64,000 nt of DNA from Bacteroidota bacterium. GTDB lineage: Bacteria; Bacteroidota; Bacteroidia; Chitinophagales; Chitinophagaceae. The notes below the pieces were generated by a model, which saw only the letters and a list, made by a program, of their open reading frames with translations, was not told the DNA's origin and made no database searches. The translations under genes and the position numbers were made by a program. Shown piece after piece: positions 53,182 through 61,292 of this stretch. The stretch is from contig VGFK01000003.1 in assembly GCA_016868895.1 (NCBI GenBank), positions 248,001 through 312,000 on the forward strand. Reading direction: 5' to 3'. The first letter of the stretch is position 1; every line of letters starts with the position of its first letter.

Positions 53182-53996
53182 AGATCAGGAAGCAAACCAT
53201 ATTGAACGTATTGAATATACTGCTCTGGATCATGATCGGTTCAGGACTTACCTTCTTGCTAGTGAGTGCGGTACGAAAAGAGAGGGCTGCAACCTGCAAG
53301 GGAATAATTGTACAATTCAACGACAATGCTTCCTACCGCATGCTGGATCAGCAAGAAGTCCTGAATACCGTATGGCCATTGGGAACGACAACCTACCCAA
53401 TCGGAAAGTCGATTTCCTTGGTCGATATGCGGGCATTGGAGGAACAATTGGAGCGCAACCCATGGGTGAAGGATGCTGATCTGTATGTTGATCACAATGC
53501 GATGCTGCATGTATCCATTCAGCAGCGCAAACCAGTTGCCCGTGTATTCACGCATGAAGGCAATTCATTTTTTCTGGATGATCAGTACACGCTGTTGCCG
53601 GTAAAGCTCGGGTCACGGATTTCGCTTCCCGTGTTCACCAATTTTTTTGTCAATCCTGCCGCAGCCACTCAAGCAGATTCAGTCCTCATGGCGCGTGTGG
53701 TTGCTCTTTCGCAATTCATTCAAACGGATTCTTTGTGGATGGCACAAATCGAATCCATTGCCATTCGCCCGGATCGCGCATTGGAAGCGACGGTTCAAAT
53801 GGGTGATCAGGTGGTGCAGCTTGGTTTTCGAAAAGATTGGGCCATCCTATTCAACAAATTGGATGTCCTCTACCGTCACATTGGCAAAGAAGGTAATTGG
53901 TCGAAGTACTCTAAAATCGACTTGCAATACAAAGACCAGGTCGTGTGCATCCGCAATAAACAACAAACCGTTCTTAATAACCCCAGTAAACAGTAA
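53178..53996 (+). CDS. ftsQ: Cell division protein FtsQ
   Basis: FtsQ is a bitopic membrane protein that links early and late divisome proteins. The 272-residue sequence has a short cytoplasmic N-terminus, one transmembrane helix (about residues 10-32), then a POTRA-like region with RNPWVKDADLYVDHNAMLHVSIQQRKPVAR split over residues 90-125, and a C-terminal beta domain. Similarity to proteobacterial FtsQ is weak, but the POTRA pattern and gene position are clear. It starts in an ATGA overlap with murC and ends 3 bp before ftsA. Confidence 0.9.
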   Translation: MKIRKQTILNVLNILLWIMIGSGLTFLLVSAVRKERAATCKGIIVQFNDNASYRMLDQQEVLNTVWPLGTTTYPIGKSISLVDMRALEEQLERNPWVKDADLYVDHNAMLHVSIQQRKPVARVFTHEGNSFFLDDQYTLLPVKLGSRISLPVFTNFFVNPAAATQADSVLMARVVALSQFIQTDSLWMAQIESIAIRPDRALEATVQMGDQVVQLGFRKDWAILFNKLDVLYRHIGKEGNWSKYSKIDLQYKDQVVCIRNKQQTVLNNPSKQ

Positions 53997-53999
53997 GCT

Positions 54000-55358
54000 A
54001 TGACAAATGAACAGCCCATCATTGTAGGCCTTGACATCGGCACCACCAAAATTGCAGCGATTGCCGGAAGAAAAAATGAATTCGGGAAATTGGAGATCCT
54101 AGGGTTTGGATTGGCCAGCAGTACCGGTGTTCAACACGGAATGGTCTTAAACATTGATCAGACCATCAAAGCCATTGAGACGGCTTTGAAAAATTGCTAT
54201 GCGTCCAATCCGGGACTGGAGATCAGTGAAGTGTATGTGGGCATTGCCGGTCACCACATCAAAAGCCTGCAGACGCGCGGGGATATTGTTCGCCGGTCGA
54301 CCGAAGACGAGATCAAGCAATTTGAGATCGATCAGTTGATCAATGATCAATACAAAACCTATATCCCTGCAGGAGATCAGATCATTGATGTGATTCCACA
54401 GGAATACACCGTTGACAATATTCAAAACATTACGGATCCGATCGGACACACTGGGGTAAAGATCGGCGCCAACTTCCATATCATCACCGGTGACCGCAAC
54501 GCCATCCGCAACATCAACCGTTCTGTTGAAAAAGCAGGCTTGCGTGTAAAGGATCTTATGCTTCAGCCATTGGCCTCCTCTGCTGCGGTCATGAGCGAGC
54601 AAGACATCGAAGCGGGAATCGCGATACTGGATATTGGTGGAGGCACTACGGATCTCGCCGTATTCTACGAAGGCATCCTCAAGCATACAGCCGTGATCCC
54701 ATTTGGCGGTGAAAACATCACCAATGATATCAAAACGGGACTTGGAGTGCTGAAAACCCAAGCGGAACTCATGAAAGTGCAATACGGCAGTGCGTTGTCG
54801 GATGTGGCTCAAGCCAATGCATTTATTAAGATTCCGGGATTGCGCGGACTGCCATCAAAAGAAATCAGTGTAAAAAACCTGGCTTCCATTATTCAAGCCC
54901 GCATGAGTGAAATCCTTGCATTTGTTACGTTCCATTTGAAGCAAGTGGGACTGGACAACAAAATGCTCAATGGTGGTATAGTACTGACCGGTGGCGGATC
55001 CCAGCTCAAGCACCTGATTCAGCTCACCGAATACGCAACAGGGTTAAATGCACGCATCGGTTACCCCAATGAGCACATAGCACCCAATCAAATTGCAGAA
55101 CTGGAAAAGCCGGCCTATGCAACCTGTATCGGCCTTATTCTAAAGGGATACAATATTCATGAGAACAACCAGAATCGACTGAATCCTCCGGCGAATAAAG
55201 TGAAATCAACAGAAAGCACTGCTTCGGGTGAATCTACCGAAGAAATTGTGATGCGTTCCGTGCCAACAAAGGGCAGGAAGACGCTGGGCGATTTCATGAA
55301 TTCGATCAAAGACGGACTCATTGATCTTTTTAAAGAAGAAGGCGACAAACAACTATAA
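54000..55358 (+). CDS. ftsA: Cell division protein FtsA
   Basis: FtsA is the actin-like protein that anchors FtsZ to the membrane. The 452-residue protein has the phosphate-1 motif GLDIGTTKIAAIAG, phosphate-2 AILDIGGGTTDLAVF and the adenosine motif VLTGGGSQLKHL. A linker of about 50 polar residues precedes the amphipathic C-terminal helix (DGLIDLFKEEGDKQL) expected to bind the membrane. ftsZ follows after 33 bp. Confidence 0.97.
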   Translation: MTNEQPIIVGLDIGTTKIAAIAGRKNEFGKLEILGFGLASSTGVQHGMVLNIDQTIKAIETALKNCYASNPGLEISEVYVGIAGHHIKSLQTRGDIVRRSTEDEIKQFEIDQLINDQYKTYIPAGDQIIDVIPQEYTVDNIQNITDPIGHTGVKIGANFHIITGDRNAIRNINRSVEKAGLRVKDLMLQPLASSAAVMSEQDIEAGIAILDIGGGTTDLAVFYEGILKHTAVIPFGGENITNDIKTGLGVLKTQAELMKVQYGSALSDVAQANAFIKIPGLRGLPSKEISVKNLASIIQARMSEILAFVTFHLKQVGLDNKMLNGGIVLTGGGSQLKHLIQLTEYATGLNARIGYPNEHIAPNQIAELEKPAYATCIGLILKGYNIHENNQNRLNPPANKVKSTESTASGESTEEIVMRSVPTKGRKTLGDFMNSIKDGLIDLFKEEGDKQL

Positions 55359-55391
55359 ACACATATCCTCAAAACCCATAAACCAAAAGAA

Positions 55392-57059
55392 ATGTTACAA
55401 TTCGATCTTCCCAAAGAACAATCCTCCATCATCAAAGTCATTGGTGTTGGCGGCGGCGGCAGCAATGCAGTGAATTACATGCACAGCCTGGGCATTGGCG
55501 GTGTAGATTTTGTAGTGTGCAATACAGATGCACAGGCCCTTGCAATCAGCAAGGTTCCGAATAAGGTGCAGCTGGGTCCATCGCTCACACAGGGACTGGG
55601 TGCAGGTGCCAATCCTGAAATCGGTCGGCAAGCCACCCAGGAAAGCCTGGAGGAAATCCGCCGTATTTTGGAAGTCAATACCAAGATGGCCTTTGTTACT
55701 GCCGGAATGGGTGGCGGTACCGGTACGGGCGGAGCTCCAATTATTTCCAAGATCTGTAAGGAGATGGGAATCCTTACGGTGGGAATTGTAACAACTCCAT
55801 TTTCATACGAAGGCAAAAAAAGAGCGCTGCATGCCAATCTGGGAATTGAACAATTGCGCGAACACGTTGACACCCTCCTGGTGATCAGCAACGATAAATT
55901 ACGTCACCAATTTGGTAACCTCACCATGAGTGCTGCGTTGTCGACTGCCGACAATGTTCTTGCTACTGCAGCTAAATGCATTACCGACGTGATCAATACT
56001 ACCGGTCAGATCAATGTTGACTTTGCGGATGTTTGTACGGTGATGCGCAACGGCGGTGTGGCCATTCTGGGCAGCGCACGTGCTCAGGGCGAAAACAGAG
56101 CCCAGACTGCAATTGAGAAAGCACTCAACTCACCATTGCTCAACGATAGCGATATCAAGGGAGCAAAATGGATCTTGATCAACATCAACTCCAGTACAGG
56201 GTCACATGAGTTTACCATGGATGAGGTTGAATCCATCCAGGAATTCCTGCTTTCACAGACAGGGTCAGAAGCCGATGTTATACTGGGATTGGGATACGAT
56301 GATTCGTTGGGTGAAGACATCAGCATCACCATAATCGCAACAGGATTTGAACAGAAGTCGGCCACCGGAGCACCAACACTATCGGCACGGGAAGAGGCAA
56401 AAGATGAAAAAGTCCTCTATACGCTCGATGTAGCCCCAGCGCCTGCACCCGCACCGGTTCAACTGATTGCACCAGAACCAGCGCCTGTTGTAGAACTAAA
56501 GGAGGTGGAATTGCCGGTTGCAGAAGTTGAATCGGCTGAGACGTTCACATTTGAATTAAACGTTGAAGAAGAGAAGCCTATTGAATCTGCTGCTCCGCCA
56601 GTAATCGGCGCGTTCCTGGCCAAACCTGTTCAAATCTATGCTGAGGAATCAACACCTCAACCCATCGTTGCGCAGGAAGAGGTACAGGAGGAATCCTTTG
56701 AGTTGGTTTATCACGATGCACCTGCTGTGGAAGAGCCTGTCATTCAGATTGCTCTGCCTGCTGTGGAGGAAGTCGTTGAAGAACCGGTTTCACACATCGA
56801 TGAGGCCGAGGCACAACGCGCCAGGGCTGCAGAACGACTCTATAAACTGCGTAACCTCTCATTCAATTTCAATTCTGCCGACCCCGGAAACGAATACGAC
56901 AGCGTACCAGCCTATGTCAGGCAAAACCTCCAGGTGCACAACACCACGCTCGCTTCCGTAGAAAAATTCTACAGCAGCTACGCGGTGGACAAGGATGAAA
57001 ACAACATCACTCAAATCAGTACCATCAACACATTCCTGGAAGGGAAAAAGCCCGACTGA
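55392..57059 (+). CDS. ftsZ: Cell division protein FtsZ with long acidic linker
   Basis: FtsZ is the tubulin-like GTPase that forms the division ring. The globular domain (about residues 10-325) shows IGVGGGGSNAVNYM, the tubulin signature GMGGGTGTGGAPII near residue 105, and NVDFADVCTVM. Beyond it, a linker of about 150 residues is rich in Pro, Ala, Val and Glu with repeated EEPV and PAPAPAP words, followed by a conserved tail ending ITQISTINTFLEGKKPD, the likely FtsA-binding peptide. At 555 residues it is much longer than E. coli FtsZ (383). It ends the dcw cluster and is followed by a strong terminator. Confidence 0.97.
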   Translation: MLQFDLPKEQSSIIKVIGVGGGGSNAVNYMHSLGIGGVDFVVCNTDAQALAISKVPNKVQLGPSLTQGLGAGANPEIGRQATQESLEEIRRILEVNTKMAFVTAGMGGGTGTGGAPIISKICKEMGILTVGIVTTPFSYEGKKRALHANLGIEQLREHVDTLLVISNDKLRHQFGNLTMSAALSTADNVLATAAKCITDVINTTGQINVDFADVCTVMRNGGVAILGSARAQGENRAQTAIEKALNSPLLNDSDIKGAKWILININSSTGSHEFTMDEVESIQEFLLSQTGSEADVILGLGYDDSLGEDISITIIATGFEQKSATGAPTLSAREEAKDEKVLYTLDVAPAPAPAPVQLIAPEPAPVVELKEVELPVAEVESAETFTFELNVEEEKPIESAAPPVIGAFLAKPVQIYAEESTPQPIVAQEEVQEESFELVYHDAPAVEEPVIQIALPAVEEVVEEPVSHIDEAEAQRARAAERLYKLRNLSFNFNSADPGNEYDSVPAYVRQNLQVHNTTLASVEKFYSSYAVDKDENNITQISTINTFLEGKKPD

Positions 57060-57084
57060 TGAAAAACCAGCGTAATGCCGTACC

Positions 57085-57114
57085 AGCCCCGGAAATCCGC
57101 CGGGGCTTTTTTTT
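57085..57114 (+). terminator. Intrinsic terminator of the dcw cluster
   Basis: AGCCCCGG (57085-57092) pairs perfectly with CCGGGGCT (57100-57107) around a 7-nt loop, followed by a run of T (57107-57114). It lies 25 bp after the ftsZ stop. No terminator of similar strength is seen within the cluster. Confidence 0.9.
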
Positions 57115-57140
57115 GCTCCTGTAGAGTCTGTGATTCCTAC

Positions 57141-57148
57141 TAATTTTG
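57141..57148 (+). promoter_or_regulatory. -7 box TAATTTTG of the TIGR01777 gene
   Basis: This is an exact TAnnTTTG match, 15 nt before the ATG at 57164 and just after the ftsZ terminator. Confidence 0.5.
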
Positions 57149-57163
57149 CACAAAACAGATCCA

Positions 57164-58117
57164 ATGCCAACAGTCATGATCACCGGCGGTACAGGAATGA
57201 TTGGGACTTCCCTGAGTCGGTTGTTGCTTCAACAAGGGTACGACGTGATCATTCTTTCACGCAATCCAGTTGAAACAGCTACTTTGTATAAGACCACCTC
57301 ACAACAGAATAGTTTTCGGCCAAGCGGTAAAATATTTTATGCCAAGTGGGATATGGAACGAATGACCATTGATCAGCAGGCACTTTCTTCTGCAGACCAT
57401 ATTGTTCACCTTGCTGGAGAAGGAGTGGCAAAAAAAAGATGGACGCGCAAACGCAAACAGGAAATTCGCGAAAGCCGCACGCGTTCCAGTGAACTGCTGT
57501 ATCAGGCCCTTGCCAATCAACCCAACAAGGTCAAGTCCGTAATCAGCGCTTCTGCAATTGGATGGTATGGTCCTGATACCGGTAGGCCGTTTGTTGAAAC
57601 AGATGCTGCTTCGGATGATTTCCTTGGTGAAACCTGTAAGGCATGGGAAGAGAGCATTGATAAAGTCGGTACGCTTCAAAAACGGCTGGTGAAGCTGCGC
57701 CTGGGCATAGCGCTCAGCAATGAAGGTGGAGCGCTGGTGGAATTCAAACGCCCTGCACGACTTGGTGTTGCAGCTGTATTGGGGAGTGGCAAGCAAATGG
57801 TGAGCTGGATTCATATTGACGATCTCTGTCGTGCATTCATCCACGCCATCGAAACACCATCCATGCATGGAGTGTACAATTTAGCTGCTCCGGAACCTGT
57901 CAATAACCGTGATTTGGTCATAGGAGTTGCACGCTCCATGAATGGTAATTTCTTTTTGCCCCTTCCGGTCCCTTCGTTAGTTCTAAAACTGGCATTGGGT
58001 GAAATGAGTGTTGAAGTATTGAAGAGCGCAACCGTCAACATCGCTAAAATTCAAGAAACGGGGTTTTCATTCATCTATCCCAACATTCATGCAGCTTTGC
58101 GCCACTTGATTGGGTGA
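57164..58117 (+). CDS. TIGR01777 family NAD-dependent epimerase/dehydratase-like protein
   Basis: This is a protein of 317 residues with an extended short-chain dehydrogenase fold: MITGGTGMIGTSLSRLL at the N-terminus binds the dinucleotide, with HLAGEGVAKKRWT and SASAIGWYG following. The C-terminal DUF1731-type segment (LKLALGEMSVEVLKSATVN) completes the family profile. The E. coli homologue is YfcH; the reaction is unknown. I chose the ATG at 57164 (MPTVMITGG). It is convergent with the LD-carboxypeptidase gene across a 23-bp gap. Confidence 0.88.
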   Translation: MPTVMITGGTGMIGTSLSRLLLQQGYDVIILSRNPVETATLYKTTSQQNSFRPSGKIFYAKWDMERMTIDQQALSSADHIVHLAGEGVAKKRWTRKRKQEIRESRTRSSELLYQALANQPNKVKSVISASAIGWYGPDTGRPFVETDAASDDFLGETCKAWEESIDKVGTLQKRLVKLRLGIALSNEGGALVEFKRPARLGVAAVLGSGKQMVSWIHIDDLCRAFIHAIETPSMHGVYNLAAPEPVNNRDLVIGVARSMNGNFFLPLPVPSLVLKLALGEMSVEVLKSATVNIAKIQETGFSFIYPNIHAALRHLIG

Positions 58118-58143
58118 GGACGCTGGGTTGCAACCTTTCCTCA
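58115..58143. terminator. Weak inverted repeat between convergent genes
   Basis: TGAGGA (58115-58120) and TCCTCA (58138-58143) enclose the palindrome GGTTGCAACC. There is no T-tract, so terminator function is uncertain. Confidence 0.2.
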
Positions 58144-59049
58144 TCTACTCATTAGCTTGCTTCCGGTGCTGTCAATGATTAGCCGATACGACTGCCCAAT
58201 TGCTACGGGGAAATTATTTCTCCCGTGACTGATCGGAAAACCAAAACAAACAGGAAAAGAATATTCCCGAACAGCATCGAAAATGATGGAATGGACATTC
58301 TTGCCAAATGGCCGATCGGTATCTTTTATTTCTGTAAATCCTCCTACAATCAATCCCTTTATTCCTTTTAGCATCCCTGTTCGTTTCAGCTGGATCATCA
58401 TCCGATCAATGGCATAGCGTTGTTCTCCAATGTCTTCGATGAATAACATTTTACCTTTTGTCTGATAACCGGATGTTGTTCCTATGGAATGTGCGATCAA
58501 TGCCAGGTTGCCTCCTACAATGGGCGCTGTTATGTTTCCGGGTCTATTCAATGGATGAATTGGACCCTTGCATGCGGTTGATTTTCCTTGCAGGATATCC
58601 AGCAATGCCGTGATATCGGAAGGGTTTCCATATTCAGGATCAAATGCGCGCGCCATGGGACCGTGAATACTGGATAGATGGAGGGTATTTTCAAGGTACC
58701 CGTGCCAAATGGTGATGTCGCTGAATCCTATCAGCCATTTGGGATTTTTTTTAAATGCTTTCCAGTCGATGCGATCCAGTATTCTGCTGCTCCCGTATCC
58801 ACCGCGTGCACAAAGGATGGCCTGTACGTTGGGATCGTCTAAAAATTGTTGCATGTCGTGGAGTCGTTCTTCGTCGGTGCCTGAAAAGTAGGTAGATGAC
58901 CGACCGCCGACAGTACGACCGACTTTGACTGCATAGCCCATCGACTTCAAATGCTTCACACATGCATTGGTTTTTTCTCGTGGCATATATCCTGCGGGAC
59001 ATACCAATGCGATTGTAGCTCCAGGTTGAAGGTAAGCAGGGCGTTTCAT
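58141..59049 (-). CDS. LD-carboxypeptidase (peptidase S66 family)
   Basis: This is a protein of 302 residues of the LdcA/S66 family, which removes the terminal D-alanine from murein tetrapeptides during cell-wall recycling, or in some members hydrolyses microcin-type substrates. The nucleophilic Ser lies in ILCARGGYGSSRILDRID near residue 90, with the Glu in FIEDIGEQRYAIDRMM and the His near FGFPISHGRNNFP. There is no signal peptide, so it is cytoplasmic. It stands alone between the epimerase and metG. Confidence 0.9.
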   Translation of the reverse strand: MKRPAYLQPGATIALVCPAGYMPREKTNACVKHLKSMGYAVKVGRTVGGRSSTYFSGTDEERLHDMQQFLDDPNVQAILCARGGYGSSRILDRIDWKAFKKNPKWLIGFSDITIWHGYLENTLHLSSIHGPMARAFDPEYGNPSDITALLDILQGKSTACKGPIHPLNRPGNITAPIVGGNLALIAHSIGTTSGYQTKGKMLFIEDIGEQRYAIDRMMIQLKRTGMLKGIKGLIVGGFTEIKDTDRPFGKNVHSIIFDAVREYSFPVCFGFPISHGRNNFPVAIGQSYRLIIDSTGSKLMSR

Positions 59050-59107
59050 GCCCTAAATTTAATCGCTTCGAACTGAAAATGGCAGAAATCCATTACCTGT
59101 AATTGGC

Positions 59108-59115
59108 TATTTTTG
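59108..59115 (+). promoter_or_regulatory. -7 box TATTTTTG of metG
   Basis: This is an exact TAnnTTTG match, 14 nt before the metG ATG at 59130. Confidence 0.5.
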
Positions 59116-59129
59116 CGCCTGAATCGATT

Positions 59130-61244
59130 ATGTCTGCTCATCCCAAACGATACCTGGTTACTTCTGCGCTTCCCTATGCCAACGGACTGAAACACATTGG
59201 TCATCTGGCAGGAGCGTATGTTCCAGCGGACATCTACGTTCGATACCTGCGTGCACAAAAACGTGATGTTGTTTTTGTGTGTGGAAGCGATGAGCACGGC
59301 ACGGCCATTCCCATTCAGGCGATGAAGGAGGGAACCACTGCGCAGGCAATCATTGACAAGTACCATCAGGCGATGAAAGAGGATTTTCAAGATCTCCACA
59401 TCAGCTTTGATGTTTATCACCGGACTTCCGATCCTTTGCACCACGAAACCTCTCAGGAGTTTTTTACGTATTTGCATCAGCGAGGTCAATTGGAGACCAA
59501 AGAAACCGAACAGTATTATGACGAAAGCAGTCGCACGTTTTTAGCCGATCGTTATATCAAAGGCACTTGTCCCCATTGTAAAAGTGATCGCGCATTTGGA
59601 GATCAGTGCGAATCATGCGGAACAGCGCTGAGTCCCGATGAACTCATCAACCCGGTCAGCACGATCAGCGGTGCAGCACCTTTTAAGAAAAAAACAACCC
59701 ATTGGTATTTGCCACTGGCTCAACATGAATCTTTTTTAAGGGAATGGATCCTCAACGAGCACCGCCAAGATTGGCGCGCTACAGTTGTGGGCCAGTGCAA
59801 AAGCTGGATAGAAGGGGGGTTGCAATCACGTGCGGTTACACGCGATCTGGATTGGGGTGTAAAAGTGCCATTGCAAGAAGCAGACGGCAAAGTGCTGTAT
59901 GTTTGGTTTGATGCTCCGATTGGATACATCTCTGCCACGCGTCAATGGGCCCAGGATACCGGAAAGGACTGGAAGCCCTACTGGTACGATAACGATACTC
60001 AACTGGTGCATTTTATCGGCAAGGATAATATTGTATTCCACTGCATCATTTTTCCGGTCATGCTCAAATTGCACGGCAATATTCTTCCGGTCAATGTTCC
60101 CGCAAATGAATTCCTCAATCTGGAAGGCGATAAAATGAGTACCAGCCGAAACTGGAAACTCGATATGCGCGACTACATCACGGATTTTGTCAAGAAAGAA
60201 AATGGGGGAGACCAGTGCGTGGATATGCTGCGGTATTATTTGACCCAAATTGCGCCCGAGACCAAGGACAGTGAATTTACCTGGAAAGGATTTCAGGATG
60301 CAGTGAACAATGAACTCGTATCGATTTTTGGAAATTATGTCAACCGCACTTTTGTGCTCATGCATAAACTTTGCCAAGGGAAAGTGCCTACGTTTCATGA
60401 AGATAAATCCGATGCGCTGGATGCTGCCCTCGTAAATGATATCCAGTTGGCCAAAGAAAGAATTACTGCATGCCTGGAACAATACCGCTTCCGGGAAGGA
60501 TTATTTGAGGTGATCGATCTGGCACGAAAGGGAAATAAATACATGCAAGAAAAAGAACCCTGGATTGTGGCTAAAAAAGTTGCAGCGCAACCGGATCAAC
60601 AGGGACTGATTGATAATTGCTTGCACCATTGTCTACAGCTTACTGCCAATCTCGCGATACTGGCTCAGCCTTTTCTGCCCGGTACATCAAAGAAGATGTG
60701 CCACATGATGAAAGTAGTGGATCGGATCCTTGATTGGGAACATGCTGGAAGCATGAAGTTGCTCAGTGTTGGATACAGCCTTCGTGAACCGCAGTTGTTG
60801 TTCCGGAAAATTGAAGACGCTGAAATAACAGCACAAATCACCAAACTCAAACACGCATTCATGAATGATGCTTCATCCTTGCCAGTGTCAAACGAGCCTG
60901 GACATCTTCCCTTGAAACCCGAGATCGGAATCGATGATTTTTCAAAGATTGACTTGCGAACGGGAATCGTGTTAGCAGCGCAGAAGGTCCCGAAGGCCGA
61001 CAAACTGCTTCAACTGGAAGTCGACCTCGGCTTTGAAAAGCGAACCATTTTATCCGGCATTGCCCTTCATTTTCAGCCAGAAGAAGTGGTAGGAAAGCAA
61101 GTGGTGGTGGTGACTAATTTGGCGCCCCGGAAAATGAGGGGAATCGACAGTCAGGGCATGATCCTTATGGCCGAAGATGCTTCCGGAAAGCTCCATTTTG
61201 TGCAGCCCTCCTCCATGATCAATGGAGGGAGCACGGTTTCTTGA
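59130..61244 (+). CDS. metG: Methionyl-tRNA synthetase with C-terminal tRNA-binding domain
   Basis: MetRS charges initiator and elongator tRNA-Met. The 704-residue class I enzyme has the HIGH motif in LPYANGLKHIGHLAGAY, a zinc knuckle with CPHCKSD and CESCG, and the KMSKS motif as DKMSTSRNW. The last 110 residues form an EMAPII/Trbp-type OB-fold (KIDLRTGIVLAAQKVPKADKLLQLEVDLG in pieces), which helps tRNA binding and dimerisation. The start at 59130 (MSAHPKRYLVTSALPYA) is placed by the promoter; a TTG at 59103 runs through the -7 box. Confidence 0.97.
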   Translation: MSAHPKRYLVTSALPYANGLKHIGHLAGAYVPADIYVRYLRAQKRDVVFVCGSDEHGTAIPIQAMKEGTTAQAIIDKYHQAMKEDFQDLHISFDVYHRTSDPLHHETSQEFFTYLHQRGQLETKETEQYYDESSRTFLADRYIKGTCPHCKSDRAFGDQCESCGTALSPDELINPVSTISGAAPFKKKTTHWYLPLAQHESFLREWILNEHRQDWRATVVGQCKSWIEGGLQSRAVTRDLDWGVKVPLQEADGKVLYVWFDAPIGYISATRQWAQDTGKDWKPYWYDNDTQLVHFIGKDNIVFHCIIFPVMLKLHGNILPVNVPANEFLNLEGDKMSTSRNWKLDMRDYITDFVKKENGGDQCVDMLRYYLTQIAPETKDSEFTWKGFQDAVNNELVSIFGNYVNRTFVLMHKLCQGKVPTFHEDKSDALDAALVNDIQLAKERITACLEQYRFREGLFEVIDLARKGNKYMQEKEPWIVAKKVAAQPDQQGLIDNCLHHCLQLTANLAILAQPFLPGTSKKMCHMMKVVDRILDWEHAGSMKLLSVGYSLREPQLLFRKIEDAEITAQITKLKHAFMNDASSLPVSNEPGHLPLKPEIGIDDFSKIDLRTGIVLAAQKVPKADKLLQLEVDLGFEKRTILSGIALHFQPEEVVGKQVVVVTNLAPRKMRGIDSQGMILMAEDASGKLHFVQPSSMINGGSTVS

Positions 61245-61292
61245 TTTCTCGGGTAGCTTCACTAACTTACGGATCTCAAAACCTGTGGCCAT

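Noticed and set aside
58122-58135. Palindrome GGTTGCAACC between convergent genes as a site-specific recombination or operator site
   Set aside because: It is part of a longer weak inverted repeat between two gene ends, with no promoter or integrase nearby.
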